This document shows, one piece after another, positions 8,877 through 17,421 of a DNA stretch of 64,000 bases. The stretch is from Methanotrichaceae archaeon (lineage in GTDB: Archaea; Halobacteriota; Methanosarcinia; Methanotrichales; Methanotrichaceae). Both the position numbers and the translations under genes were made by a program. The stretch is from positions 124,001-188,000 of the forward strand of contig JABLXE010000002.1 of assembly GCA_013178225.1 (NCBI GenBank), given 5' to 3'. The notes under the pieces were generated by a model. It saw only the letters and a program-made list of their open reading frames with translations, was not told the DNA's origin and did not search any database. How positions within the stretch are numbered: position 1 is the stretch's first letter; each line of letters starts with the position of its first letter.

Positions 8877-10519
8877 CGCAGCACACTGCCACGGCTGGCT
8901 GAGGTGACCGATCTCCGGTAGCGGTCCAGAATGCCGCTCTTGATCCGGGACTCCGGGGGCCGCCAGGATCTCTTCCGCCGCTCCAGCACCTCGGCCTTCA
9001 CCAGCAGGTTGAGCTTCCTTTCAGGAATATCGATCTCGATTATGTCACCGTTCTCAATCAGGGCGATGGGTCCTCCAGCCGCTGCTTCGGGCGAGACGTG
9101 TCCGATGCAGGGCCCGCGCGTTCCTCCGGAGAACCGGCCGTCGGTGATGAGGGCGACCGACTCGCTCAGTCCTGCCCCGGCGATGGCCGACGTGGGCGCG
9201 AGAGTCTCCCTCATGCCCGGCCCGCCCTTCGGCCCTTCGTATCTTATCACCACTACGTCGCCTGCCTTCACTTCTCCGCTGAGGATTCCAGCCATGGACT
9301 CCTCCTCCGAGTCGTAAACCACAGCCGGGCCAGTGTGCTTGAGCATGGACTTGGACACTGCAATCTGTTTTACCACCGATCCGTCAGGTGCCAGGCTTCC
9401 GCGCAAGATCGCAATCCCTCCTTCGGGATGTACCGGAGACTCCAGAGTGGCGATTACACGTGCGTAAGTCTCAGGGTTGAGGGGTTTGAAATGGTCGAGG
9501 TTCTCCCCTAGCGTGCCGCCGCTGACCGTCAGGACATCCAGGTTGAGCAGGGACTTGAGGCGGCTCATAACTCCTTGTATTCCACCAGCGTGATCCAGGT
9601 CTAGCATGTGATACGGACCGCCGGGCCGGAGGTTCACCAGGTGAGGCGTCTCCCGGCTGAGCTGGTCGAAGCGGTCCAGGTTCAGGTCGATTCCGAACTC
9701 AGCGGCGACGGCCGGTATGTGCAGGACGGTGTTGGTGGAGCCGCCAATGGCCATATCCACGCGAATGGCGTTATCAATGGCCTCTTTGGTAACGATCTGG
9801 CGGGCGGATGTGCCAGACTCTACCAGCTCCATGATCTTCATTCCCGTATGCTTGGCAATTCTCACCTTGCGGGCATCAACGGCGTGAGCAGTGGCGCATC
9901 CCGGCAGGCTGAGTCCCATGGCCTCGGTAAGGCAGGCCATGGTGTTGGCAGTGAACAGCCCGGCACATGACCCGGCCCCTGGACAGGCCATATCTTCCAG
10001 GACCGAGAGGGTCTCGCCTCCGGCCTGCCAGCCCTCAAAGACGTTTATCAGGTCCAGATTCTTGTCGCAGCCGTAGCCAGGCATCATCGGGCCGCCGGTC
10101 ACAACGATTGTCGGAAGGTCAAGCCTTCCCGCGGCCATGAGATGCCCGGGAACGATCTTGTCGCAGGAGGGGATCATGACCAGGCCGTCCAGCTGATGGG
10201 CCTCGGCCATGATCTCGATTGAGTCCTCGATCAGCTCGCGACTGGGCAGGGAATATCTCATGCCGGCGTGGCCCATAGCGATCCCGTCACAGACGCCTAT
10301 AGTATGAAACTCGAAGGGAACGCCACCTGCAGATCGAATGCCGGCCTTGACCGCCTGGGCGAGCTTGTCCAGGTGAATGTGTCCGGGGATGAACTCGTTC
10401 CAGGAATTGACGACGCCTATGAAGGGGCGCGCGATCTCTTCATCGGTCAGCCCTGTGGCCTTTAAGAGCGCCCTGTGAGGCGCGCGCTCCTTGCCCGTTT
10501 TAGTTATGCTGCTCCTCAT
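8873..10519 (-). CDS. ilvD: Dihydroxy-acid dehydratase
   Basis: IlvD dehydrates 2,3-dihydroxy-isovalerate and its isoleucine counterpart to the 2-keto acids of branched-chain amino acid synthesis, using an oxygen-sensitive Fe-S cluster. The 548-residue protein has the family hallmarks [13 protein letters not shown] (about residue 118), [15 protein letters not shown] (about 186-200, cluster Cys) and the C-terminal [11 protein letters not shown] (about 460). The minus-strand start is preceded by GAGGTTGTCAG, a plausible ribosome-binding site. It is first in the ilvD-thpR-cca run and is divergent from the symporter gene with 95 bp between them. Confidence 0.97.
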   Translation of the reverse strand: MRSSITKTGKERAPHRALLKATGLTDEEIARPFIGVVNSWNEFIPGHIHLDKLAQAVKAGIRSAGGVPFEFHTIGVCDGIAMGHAGMRYSLPSRELIEDSIEIMAEAHQLDGLVMIPSCDKIVPGHLMAAGRLDLPTIVVTGGPMMPGYGCDKNLDLINVFEGWQAGGETLSVLEDMACPGAGSCAGLFTANTMACLTEAMGLSLPGCATAHAVDARKVRIAKHTGMKIMELVESGTSARQIVTKEAIDNAIRVDMAIGGSTNTVLHIPAVAAEFGIDLNLDRFDQLSRETPHLVNLRPGGPYHMLDLDHAGGIQGVMSRLKSLLNLDVLTVSGGTLGENLDHFKPLNPETYARVIATLESPVHPEGGIAILRGSLAPDGSVVKQIAVSKSMLKHTGPAVVYDSEEESMAGILSGEVKAGDVVVIRYEGPKGGPGMRETLAPTSAIAGAGLSESVALITDGRFSGGTRGPCIGHVSPEAAAGGPIALIENGDIIEIDIPERKLNLLVKAEVLERRKRSWRPPESRIKSGILDRYRRSVTSASRGSVLR

Positions 10520-10614
10520 CTGACAACCTCGAATGAGGCTAGGGTTCTTGCACTTAAGTAGTTGCTGTCCTACACGTTAAATATCAGCAGATCGTTTCCC
10601 CGTCCGGTGGTCCA

Positions 10615-12510
10615 ATGGATGCCTATCACCTATTCCTGACACTATTGGTAATATACATCGCAGCACTGGCCGCGGTCGGCCTGGTATCTTCACGCCGCCA
10701 GAAGTCCGTCACCGATTTCTGGCTGGCCGGAAGAGAGCTTTCCGCAATCACGGTAGGATTTTCGGCCGCATCCTCCTGGATTACGGCCAGCGCTCTGCTG
10801 CTGGCCACCGGGCTGTTTCTATTGATCGGCATAGGATCTATCTGGTTGTGGGTCTTTCCCAATATCGCAGCCCTGATCATCCTGGCCGGCATCGCGGGCA
10901 GGATCAAGAACATCCCTGCTCTCACCCAGCCGGAGCTCATGGAGATCCGCTACGATCCCATCATCCGGGCGCCGGTGGCCGTGGCCGTCGCGATGATGAT
11001 GGTGCTCTTCTCCGTAGTTGATTTCATAGGATTCAAGCTGGTCCTGGGAACTTTCTTCGGAGTCCCCGCTCTGAATGCAATTCTCATCATGGCCGTATCT
11101 GTGGCGCTTTACGTCAGCATCGGTGGCTTTCGGGCTGTGGTCAGGACCGACATCATTCAGTATCTGCTTCTCGCAGGCCTTGCGGTCTTCGTCACCTCCC
11201 TGGTCCTCACGCGCTCTGCGGGGGAAGGATTTACGCTCATGGAGGCCGCGGCTCTGCGCGGCTCTGAATGGTGGGATCCGCTGGTAATGGGAGGCCTCCT
11301 GGGAGTACTGGTTTTTCAGATGGCGCTCCTTCCAGGCTGGGTCGCGGAACAGGACCCCTGGCAGAAGGTCTGGGCGGCGCGCGACGAGCGTTCTGCAAAA
11401 CGAGGCCTCATCCTGGGTGGCCTGCTGTTGGCGGCGGTTTATACCTGCTGTCTTCTGACCGCCCTTGGACTGAGCGTCATTTATCCGCCGCCTGCTGGTG
11501 AGGTTGAGGCTGAGATGCTGTACTTGCGCGTGATCAGCGAGAGCGTCTCGCCGCTGGTCCTGGCAGTTATCACCATAGGCTTTGCGGCTGCATCCATGTC
11601 CTGTGCGGACACCTTCGCCACCTCTGGCGCTTCCTGTATCTCGCGCGATCTGGTGCAGAGGCATCTGCTGCCCACCGCCACCATGAAGCAGATGATGATT
11701 GTCAACCGGATTCTGGTCGTGCTAATGATCGCGATCGCGGCCTTCATCGCCCTGAACGTGGAGAGCATCATGGATGCGGTGATCATAGCCACTGTTATCG
11801 GCACCACTTCCTACTTCTTCCCGATAATCGGCGGGCTCTACTGGAAGAGGGCCACTAAGTGGGGCGCGCTGGCCGCTCTGATCGTTGGAGGCGGAACGCA
11901 GATCCTGCTCATCGCTTACGAGCAGTTCTGGCTCAAGCAGTCCCTGGATACGATCTCGCCTTACCTGACCGAGCACGGGGTTCTGGTGGGCCTCACATTG
12001 AGCGCATTGTTCTTTGTGGGCGTGTCGCTGGCCACGCCGCGAACCGACAACCTTCGGCTGGCTCCGTTCTTTCCCGATATCGCGGCAAAGATCTTTTCCG
12101 GAGAGGTCCCGATCGTGAACAGGAACAGTTCGCGATATCACGCCATACTCAAGAGGATCGAAGGAAAGGTCACCGGAGAGCGGGCTCATCTCGACCTCAC
12201 GATCGATCTGCGGCCGGTTCGCGCCGATGGGGCTTCTATGCCCGAGCATCTGCCCTGGGACCAGTTCGTCGAGAAGATCAAGGGCCTGCACAATCTGTGG
12301 TACACGCCCACCGGAAGCCACATCGTCTACCGGCTTTCGCAGGCGGATATGCTGGCCTGCGTCAAGATGGTGCGCGGGGACGAAAGGCAGATCTGGCTCT
12401 CGGCCGAGCCCCGGCGGGAGCAGATGGAGCGCCAAAAAGACGAGCTGTACCTGGCCTTTGAAGAGATCGAAGGAGCGCTTCTGGATTTCGGGATGACGGC
12501 CCGCCTATGA
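10615..12510 (+). CDS. Sodium:solute symporter family protein with long C-terminal cytosolic extension
   Basis: A 631-residue integral membrane protein of the SSS (PutP/ActP) family. It has about 13 hydrophobic segments between residues 5 and 475, the early family motif DFWLAGRELSAITVGFSAASSWI near residue 34, and the mid-protein segment GFAAASMSCADTFATSGAS near 322 that corresponds to the sodium-site helix. About 150 residues after the last membrane segment (FFPDIAAKIF onward) are soluble; I do not recognise a domain in them. The substrate cannot be read from sequence; monocarboxylates such as acetate, proline or other solutes are all possible. The stop overlaps the start of the reductase gene in ATGA. 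Confidence 0.9.
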   Translation: MDAYHLFLTLLVIYIAALAAVGLVSSRRQKSVTDFWLAGRELSAITVGFSAASSWITASALLLATGLFLLIGIGSIWLWVFPNIAALIILAGIAGRIKNIPALTQPELMEIRYDPIIRAPVAVAVAMMMVLFSVVDFIGFKLVLGTFFGVPALNAILIMAVSVALYVSIGGFRAVVRTDIIQYLLLAGLAVFVTSLVLTRSAGEGFTLMEAAALRGSEWWDPLVMGGLLGVLVFQMALLPGWVAEQDPWQKVWAARDERSAKRGLILGGLLLAAVYTCCLLTALGLSVIYPPPAGEVEAEMLYLRVISESVSPLVLAVITIGFAAASMSCADTFATSGASCISRDLVQRHLLPTATMKQMMIVNRILVVLMIAIAAFIALNVESIMDAVIIATVIGTTSYFFPIIGGLYWKRATKWGALAALIVGGGTQILLIAYEQFWLKQSLDTISPYLTEHGVLVGLTLSALFFVGVSLATPRTDNLRLAPFFPDIAAKIFSGEVPIVNRNSSRYHAILKRIEGKVTGERAHLDLTIDLRPVRADGASMPEHLPWDQFVEKIKGLHNLWYTPTGSHIVYRLSQADMLACVKMVRGDERQIWLSAEPRREQMERQKDELYLAFEEIEGALLDFGMTARL

Positions 12511-13673
12511 GTGACAAGATCCAGGTGGCGGTGGTGGGCGCTGGGCCGGCCGGCTCCACGGCCGCGGAGGTGGCGGCACGATTGGGCGCAGAAGTGATGC
12601 TGATCGATGCAAAGGCCGAGATAGGCACGCCGGTGCAGTGCGGCGGCTTTCTTCCCGAGGCGCATGAGCTGAGGGCGCTCTTGCCTAAGGCAATGCTGCC
12701 TGCTGCATTGGCCGACGTTCCCGCGCGGTACGTTTTGCACAGAACAAAGATTCAGCGCCTCTATTCTCCTTCCGGCAGCTGCAAGGAGTTTGCCGTAGAC
12801 GGCCGGGTGATCGATCGCAGGGCCTTTGACCGGCATCTGGCTCATTTGGCGGCGCGTGCAGGGGCCAGAATCTGCCCCGCCACGCGAGCCCGGGCCGGGC
12901 TGGAATCAATCGAGCTTTCCGGGCATCTCAGGGGAGCGATCCGGCCGGAGGTGATAATCGCCGCAGACGGGCCTCATTCGGGATTTTCCCGCCTGATGGG
13001 TAACTCCGTTGGAGAGCGGGGGATCTGCCTGGAATACGAGATGGTCGATGTGGATATCGATTCTTCCGCGGCGGAGATGTATTTCGGCACCAGATATGCT
13101 CCCGGTGGCTATGCCTGGATCATTCCTCTGGGTCCGGACTCCGCCAATGTTGGAATAGGCGTGAGGGCTTCGTACCTGGGGCGGGAAAAGCTTCCTCAGA
13201 TCCTGGACCGCTTCATTTGGGACCATCCCATTGCGGGCGAGAAGTTGAAGCGAGGTGAGGTCCTGGCGGTGATGCGCGGGACTGTCCCGGCAGGCGGCAT
13301 GCCCGAGTCGATTCGTCAGGGAAACGTGCTTTTAGCAGGCGACTCTGCCGGGCAGGTCCTGGCCACCAGCGGGGGCGGCATCCCGCTGGCGATGGTTGCT
13401 GGAAGAGTTGCCGGAGAGACCGCGGCCGGGTTCCTGCAGGGCCGGGCATCTCTTGAAGAATATGAATTGAACATTGAACGCGAGTTTGGAGAAGAGCTGG
13501 GCCGCTCTGTGCATATTCGAAAGCTGGTCGACCTGGCCATGAAAAGCGACCGGATGATGGATGCCATATTCGCGGCCCTTCTGCCCGAGCACATGAAGAT
13601 GATAATGCGGGCGCAGCTTCCCGACGCTTTATGCCGAGTCCGTGACCTGATGCAGGGGTCACGGCTGCGCTAA
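12507..13673 (+). CDS. Geranylgeranyl reductase family flavoprotein (archaeal lipid saturation)
   Basis: A 388-residue FAD-dependent oxidoreductase. An N-terminal dinucleotide-binding motif (VGAGPAGSTAAEVAARLG, residues 10-27) is followed by the substrate-side Cys motif PVQCGGFLP and the FAD-binding block GNVLLAGDSAGQVLATSGGGI (about 272-292). Relatives saturate the isoprenoid chains of archaeal ether lipids or of quinone/chlorophyll side chains. The 4-bp overlap with the symporter gene indicates co-translation. Why a transporter and a lipid reductase are coupled is not evident. Other paralogues of this family are common in methanogens, so the exact substrate is uncertain. Confidence 0.9.
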   Translation: MSDKIQVAVVGAGPAGSTAAEVAARLGAEVMLIDAKAEIGTPVQCGGFLPEAHELRALLPKAMLPAALADVPARYVLHRTKIQRLYSPSGSCKEFAVDGRVIDRRAFDRHLAHLAARAGARICPATRARAGLESIELSGHLRGAIRPEVIIAADGPHSGFSRLMGNSVGERGICLEYEMVDVDIDSSAAEMYFGTRYAPGGYAWIIPLGPDSANVGIGVRASYLGREKLPQILDRFIWDHPIAGEKLKRGEVLAVMRGTVPAGGMPESIRQGNVLLAGDSAGQVLATSGGGIPLAMVAGRVAGETAAGFLQGRASLEEYELNIEREFGEELGRSVHIRKLVDLAMKSDRMMDAIFAALLPEHMKMIMRAQLPDALCRVRDLMQGSRLR

Positions 13674-13731
13674 CTTAGGGCCTGATAAAAATAGGGTCTG
13701 TTTGATGCGCGCCTAAGGCCTGCGGCATCCC

Positions 13732-14136
13732 TTACTTTTTCTTCTTCTCTTCCTTGGGTGCGCCGCCCAAGAGCTCTTCCAGAGGCTTGGATCCGGCTTC
13801 GACAACTTTAACGTTGATCTGTCCTACATCTGCCGAAACCTCGCGACCGTGAATGCTCTTGCGCTTCCTCCTGCCCTCTGCAGTGGGGTTATAGCCTGTG
13901 CCACCCGAAACAAGAATCGTTCTGCGTCTGGTTCCCGGAAGATCTGCACGCATGGGGAAGCCTTCGCGATCGCTCCCACCGGTGATTTGAACTGAGTATC
14001 CAGGAAGTCCCAGCACGTCCCCGTCTACTTTATCGCCTATGCGCCTTCCCAGGAATTTGGAAGCTCCCGGGTCCTTAAGCTCGGCCTGATATGCTTTTCC
14101 GCTACTGGGATCTGAGATGACCACTCTAAAATCCAT
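13732..14136 (-). CDS. rps6e: 30S ribosomal protein S6e
   Basis: A 134-residue archaeal ribosomal protein matching S6e: it opens with the beta-rich MDFRVVISDPSSGKAYQAE. The middle contains GRRIGDKVDGDVLGLPGYSVQITGGSD and GFPMRADLPGTRRR, and the C-terminus is a short basic KEEKKKK tail. It belongs to the small subunit. The minus-strand start has GAGGAAAGAAG in front of it, and an AT-rich element GGTTTTATAGG at about 14187-14197 is a likely TATA box. It is monocistronic here, convergent with the reductase gene and just downstream of the NrpR-like gene. Confidence 0.97.
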   Translation of the reverse strand: MDFRVVISDPSSGKAYQAELKDPGASKFLGRRIGDKVDGDVLGLPGYSVQITGGSDREGFPMRADLPGTRRRTILVSGGTGYNPTAEGRRKRKSIHGREVSADVGQINVKVVEAGSKPLEELLGGAPKEEKKKK

Positions 14137-14197
14137 CTTCTTTCCTCATTTATATGAACGCGATTCCTTTCTCTACAGAACATCGCCCTATAAAACC

Positions 14198-15196
14198 TTA
14201 TCCTGGTTGCAGCTCATCCATGACGCTGTAGTCCATGAGGGCGGATATGGGCAGGTTCTTGACCCTGATTCCCTGCTCTTCTGCGGCTACTGCTGCATTT
14301 ATGCCTGCGTAGAACGCGAGGGCGATCTTTCCTGAGCTTACCGGACAGCCCAGGAGCGGCTCGCCGGGCCCGCTAATCCCAATCAAGCCACCTAGCTCAG
14401 CCTCGCGTGCAAGTTTTAGGAGTTCGATTGCCCGGTCTCCGGCGGCCGTCGGTATCTCTCTCACGTTGGCCAGAACTCTTCCCCGGCCGGTTATTACGGC
14501 ATCGAAGGCGCGGGTCATTCTTCGCGCCATAAATACTTTCATGGGATCCAGAGAGGAGCCGCTGTAGGCGATCAGATCGGTGAACTCCTGAGGAGCACGG
14601 TCGCGGATTTCAACTATCCCCGCATAGCTGGTGTTCACAGGAATGCCCCTTTTCATGAGCATGCCATCGATGGTGATGCTGCATATGGTGACTATTCCCA
14701 GGCATCCGTTCGGGATCTGAAAGGATGAAATCTCAGAACCCTCGTCAAAGATACGCACCCTCTTGCTAACGGTATAGCCCGCGTCAAAGACCGAAGATAG
14801 TATCCGCGAGACTTTTTCGAAGTCTGCTTTGTGAATGATGCTGGCATTGACCACTACTTCGCCGGCGCGGCGCTCGAGGTCGAGGCCGGTCCTATACATG
14901 TATTCCTCTATCCTGGTGTTCACAAATCCGATCCTGTCGTCCACCAGGGCATCGCTCAGCTCCCGCATCCCCAGCGTTGTCAGAACCCGCCCGCTGTAGC
15001 CCTCCTTTCGGGTGAAGCCCAGCTCGTCCAGGATCTTGAGGTTATATCGCACTGCCCGCTCGCCAAGCTCGTATCCGCGATTGCACAGGCAGTCAGATAT
15101 GGCCCGGGCTCCTACCGGCTTGTCGGACTCCTCGATCACTCGCAAGATCTCAACCAGCCTGCGCTGACTTGTGTGGGTCTTGGTGAGAAGCTTCAT
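14198..15196 (-). CDS. nrpR: NrpR-like transcriptional regulator (winged helix plus DUF128)
   Basis: A 332-residue regulator. Residues about 8-75 form a winged-helix domain (LVEILRVIEESDKPVGARAI, ELGERAVRYNLKILDELGF). The remainder is one DUF128 effector domain (NASIIHKADFEKVSRIL; GIPVNTSYAGIVEI). NrpR proteins repress nitrogen-assimilation genes in methanogens and release DNA when 2-oxoglutarate binds. A helix-turn-helix with a single DUF128 copy resembles the NrpRI partner of two-protein systems. I chose the ATG at 15196 because GGAGGGGGAAAGGAG lies directly before it; an ATG at 15223 would add nine residues without such a site. No nitrogen-fixation genes are nearby, so its target is inferred. 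Confidence 0.88.
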   Translation of the reverse strand: MKLLTKTHTSQRRLVEILRVIEESDKPVGARAISDCLCNRGYELGERAVRYNLKILDELGFTRKEGYSGRVLTTLGMRELSDALVDDRIGFVNTRIEEYMYRTGLDLERRAGEVVVNASIIHKADFEKVSRILSSVFDAGYTVSKRVRIFDEGSEISSFQIPNGCLGIVTICSITIDGMLMKRGIPVNTSYAGIVEIRDRAPQEFTDLIAYSGSSLDPMKVFMARRMTRAFDAVITGRGRVLANVREIPTAAGDRAIELLKLAREAELGGLIGISGPGEPLLGCPVSSGKIALAFYAGINAAVAAEEQGIRVKNLPISALMDYSVMDELQPG

Positions 15197-15277
15197 CTCC
15201 TTTCCCCCTCCGAAAAAGGCCATATATATCTTATGCGGATACCATGCCCCTTGGGATTTTCATCCCTGGAAGGTCAC

Positions 15278-15350
15278 AGTCCCGTGGGGTAGTGGTCAAT
15301 CCTGAAGGCCTTTGGAGCCTGCGACGGTGGTTCGAATCCGCCCGGGACTA
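15278..15350 (+). tRNA. tRNA-Gln (anticodon TTG)
   Basis: 73 nt folding as a cloverleaf. The acceptor AGTCCCG pairs with CGGGACT and the discriminator is A. The anticodon loop is CTTTGGA, giving TTG. The T arm is built on GGTTCGAATCC. The first pair A1-U72 is the identity feature by which archaeal GatDE picks tRNA-Gln for amidation, which supports Gln rather than Glu. There is one A-G mismatch at the top of the anticodon stem. CCA is not encoded. Confidence 0.93.
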
Positions 15351-15505
15351 TTCGTCCTCTTCCCAGAGGAAATGTACATATATACGATCAGGCGTTATGC
15401 AGAGGGCGCGGAGGATGGAAGATGCCTCCGCCGGTCCATCATCGAGGTGATGCGGGGGCCCTTGCGAATGGTTTCGCAGATTTGATGAAAAGACCCCAAT
15501 AAAAT

Positions 15506-15580
15506 GCTCCGGTAGTGTAGTCCGGTCAATCATTCCGGCCTTTCGAGCCGAAGACCCGGGTTCAAATCCCGGCCGGAGCA
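15506..15580 (+). tRNA. tRNA-Glu (anticodon TTC)
   Basis: 75 nt cloverleaf. The acceptor GCTCCGG pairs with CCGGAGC and the discriminator is A. The anticodon loop CTTTCGA gives TTC. The T arm is CCCGGGTTCAAATCCCGG with a strong stem. G1-C72 separates it from the neighbouring tRNA-Gln. CCA is not encoded. The 155 bp between the two tRNA genes has no recognisable gene. Confidence 0.95.
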
Positions 15581-15846
15581 TCAAAATCCTTAAGCAGTTT
15601 TCGCGATTTAATCCAGAGTTCACCGCTGCTATGGGGATGAAATTAGATCCTAATGCATTCAAAATAATATTCTGCAGTCATGCTAACGCTATTTTAGGGC
15701 TTGTGCAACCATCGGTTGATCAAGGATATTTTGGGAAACTCGGGGGCTCAGATCCCTCTGCTTGAAGCGCGATCACGGCTCATACTCCTTATCCTTTAAA
15801 GGATTGTGGCGCTCCGAAATATCCGTTTTTGCCCAGGATTGCTCGA
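15581..15846. other. Intergenic segment before the sheath-like cluster
   Basis: About 265 bp between tRNA-Glu and the promoter of the first sheath-like gene. It contains no open frame with a ribosome-binding site. A short inverted pair around 15791-15805 (CCTTATCCTTTAAAGGATTG) could act as a terminator or operator. I see nothing else that can be named. Confidence 0.4.
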
Positions 15847-16106
15847 TAAATTTATATTCCAGCAAGCTTTAGCTTCACGTTGTGCCTGAGCAAAAAACTC
15901 AAATATCAGCCGATAATCATGAGATCAGGTACCTCACACTGATGAGGGACAAATCGGCAATTCATCCGGTCGCTATGCCTGTCTGGCAGCGGCGTCCGTT
16001 GATTTTGCGATCCTCAGAGTGTGGAGCTACATGGGATCGAAAAGGCGCAGATTTATGCGGCTCACGATCCCGGAACTGAGGGTAATAATTAGGAGGTGGG
16101 AACGAA
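15847..16106 (+). promoter_or_regulatory. Promoter and long structured 5' leader of sheath-like gene 1
   Basis: The TATA box TAAATTTATATT lies at 15847-15858. Thirty-one bases after its TTTATAT core the sequence GTGCCTGAG (15882) begins a segment also found before gene 2 at the same spacing. The leader is about 225 nt. Its first 60 nt can fold as a CCTGA/TCAGG stem enclosing a GAG-7nt-CTC hairpin. It ends in a strong ribosome-binding site, TTAGGAGGTGGG, before the ATG at 16107. Confidence 0.55.
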
Positions 16107-16847
16107 ATGCGAAAGGAAATAGCTGTTTTGGTTATCATCGCCATGGCCCTGATAGGCATGGCCGGCGCAGCCAACTACATGTATGAGAAGGCGTCGGTTA
16201 AGGGCGTTGGATACAAGAACGTAGAGATGATCATTTCGACCCAGTACGGCTTCTCTGGAGCCAAGCTGGTGGAGAAGGAGTCCGGATCCGGTAACGTGAT
16301 CACCGAGAGGACCGAGCTCGAGGCCGAGAGGCAGGTCAACCACGAAATGACCGACTGCCTCTATAACGGAACATGCGACTGGCCGACTGGCACCTGCTGC
16401 ATGGACTACATCAACTTCACCAAGGAAGCTGAGTTCGAGTACATGCCCGTCTCTTACCAGACCGGCACCTACGACCAGAAGTGGGTTGAGAAGCTGTGCG
16501 TGCAGAACTACAAGATCGGCGCCGTGTTGACCGAGATGTACACTCACGCTGAGCACCTGCAGAAGACCACCGAGGTCAAGACCAGGCTCTACGCAGATGA
16601 TGATTGCTACGCCGCTTGCTGTACCGGTGTTCTCGAAGCCAACCTGAACAGCAACGTGATCGGTGTCGCTCACATCGGCTGGCTCTCCAGGGATCCCCTG
16701 GCCGAGAAGAACCTGAAGGGACGCCACGCTGAGTACGGCAGATCCGTCGAGGACCTGACCGGTGTCTTCTCCATCGAGAAGTTCATCCAGCTGTGGGGCA
16801 ACTCCACCTGTGGCGCTATCAGCGTTGACTGGCTGCCCTGTATTTAA
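16107..16847 (+). CDS. Exported sheath-like surface protein, copy 1
   Basis: A 246-residue exported protein. Residues 1-21 are a signal peptide (hydrophobic VLVIIAMALIGMAGA, cleavage after GAA or nearby). The mature part is beta-rich by composition, with eleven Cys residues, several in pairs (CCMDY, CCTGV). It has a Gly-x-Gly pattern near the start (KGVGYKNVEM, SGSGNVI) and a closing block with GRHAEYGRSVEDLTGVFSIEKF. There is no membrane anchor or sorting tail. It is nearly identical to copy 2 and clearly related to the gene at 20537. A strong ribosome-binding site and long leader suggest high expression. Methanothrix filaments are encased in a protein sheath; this family is a plausible component, but I infer that from context. 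Confidence 0.85.
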   Translation: MRKEIAVLVIIAMALIGMAGAANYMYEKASVKGVGYKNVEMIISTQYGFSGAKLVEKESGSGNVITERTELEAERQVNHEMTDCLYNGTCDWPTGTCCMDYINFTKEAEFEYMPVSYQTGTYDQKWVEKLCVQNYKIGAVLTEMYTHAEHLQKTTEVKTRLYADDDCYAACCTGVLEANLNSNVIGVAHIGWLSRDPLAEKNLKGRHAEYGRSVEDLTGVFSIEKFIQLWGNSTCGAISVDWLPCI

Positions 16848-16858
16848 ATTGAGCAAAT

Positions 16859-16918
16859 AGTAGATATAAACCGGTAAAGCTCCAGGCTCATGTCTGGGGC
16901 TGATATCTATCTTTTTTC
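16859..16918 (+). terminator. Terminator hairpin after sheath-like gene 1
   Basis: Nested inverted repeats TAGATAT/ATATCTA and AGCTCCAG/CTGGGGCT are followed by TCTTTTTT. It begins 12 bp after the stop codon, so gene 1 is probably transcribed on its own. Confidence 0.7.
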
Positions 16919-17130
16919 GCGAGTTTAAAAAATTTAAAGCTGGCATTCCGCCAAACGCATAACCGGGTCATTTTCGTTTAAAAATAACTCTTGTATTAAT
17001 ATTATGGTAATTATGTAAAAAAATGGCACCGGGAAGTCAAATACATCCAAAAAGCTTATAAACTGTGGATGTGCATAGCTAAAACTCATATGCGTTCACA
17101 AAAGAGCACCAACCGGCATTATGCATACTC
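16919..17130. other. AT-rich spacer between sheath-like genes 1 and 2
   Basis: About 210 bp of low-GC sequence (for example TTAATATTATGGTAATTATG) with no open frame supported by a ribosome-binding site. It separates the terminator of gene 1 from the promoter of gene 2. The gene 1 and 2 coding regions are near identical but this spacer shows no repeat of flanking sequence. Confidence 0.4.
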
Positions 17131-17133
17131 GAT

Positions 17134-17421
17134 AGATTTATATGTCATTAATCCAATGGAGATGGATGTGCCTGAGAGACATGCTCAAATATCTGATGCA
17201 AACCACATCATCAGGCGCCTCACACCGGAGAGGGTGGCATACGATCTTTTCGGCTGTCGCAGTCAAGCGCGGCCGAGCCTAGCAGTTTCATCTTTTCTGG
17301 TGGAACGCGCCCAGGCCTTCAGCCTGGGATGCAGCTATCCGGCCGGGGTGATGTACTAAGGATCATAAATGCCGCATAAAGTGGCTTTTCAGATCCTAGA
17401 GTATGAGGAGGTGGGAACGAA
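17134..17421 (+). promoter_or_regulatory. Promoter and long structured 5' leader of sheath-like gene 2
   Basis: The TATA core GATTTATATG lies at 17135-17144, and GTGCCTGAG starts at 17168, exactly 31 bases after the TTTATAT core as in gene 1. The first 60 nt preserve the CCTGA/TCAGG stem, a GAG-7nt-CTC hairpin with a different loop, and CCTCACAC. The downstream part of the leader differs from gene 1 and contains the hairpin CCAGGCCTTCAGCCTGG (about 17309-17326). It ends in GAGGAGGTGGG before the ATG at 17422. Confidence 0.55.

Noticed and set aside
15351-15505. Possible small RNA between tRNA-Gln and tRNA-Glu.
   Set aside because: Some local pairing exists but there is no promoter, conserved box or terminator that I can identify.
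16089-16946. Long minus-strand frame opposite sheath-like gene 1 (and a similar one opposite gene 2).
   Set aside because: These mirror the coding strand. The plus-strand proteins have signal peptides and strong ribosome-binding sites.
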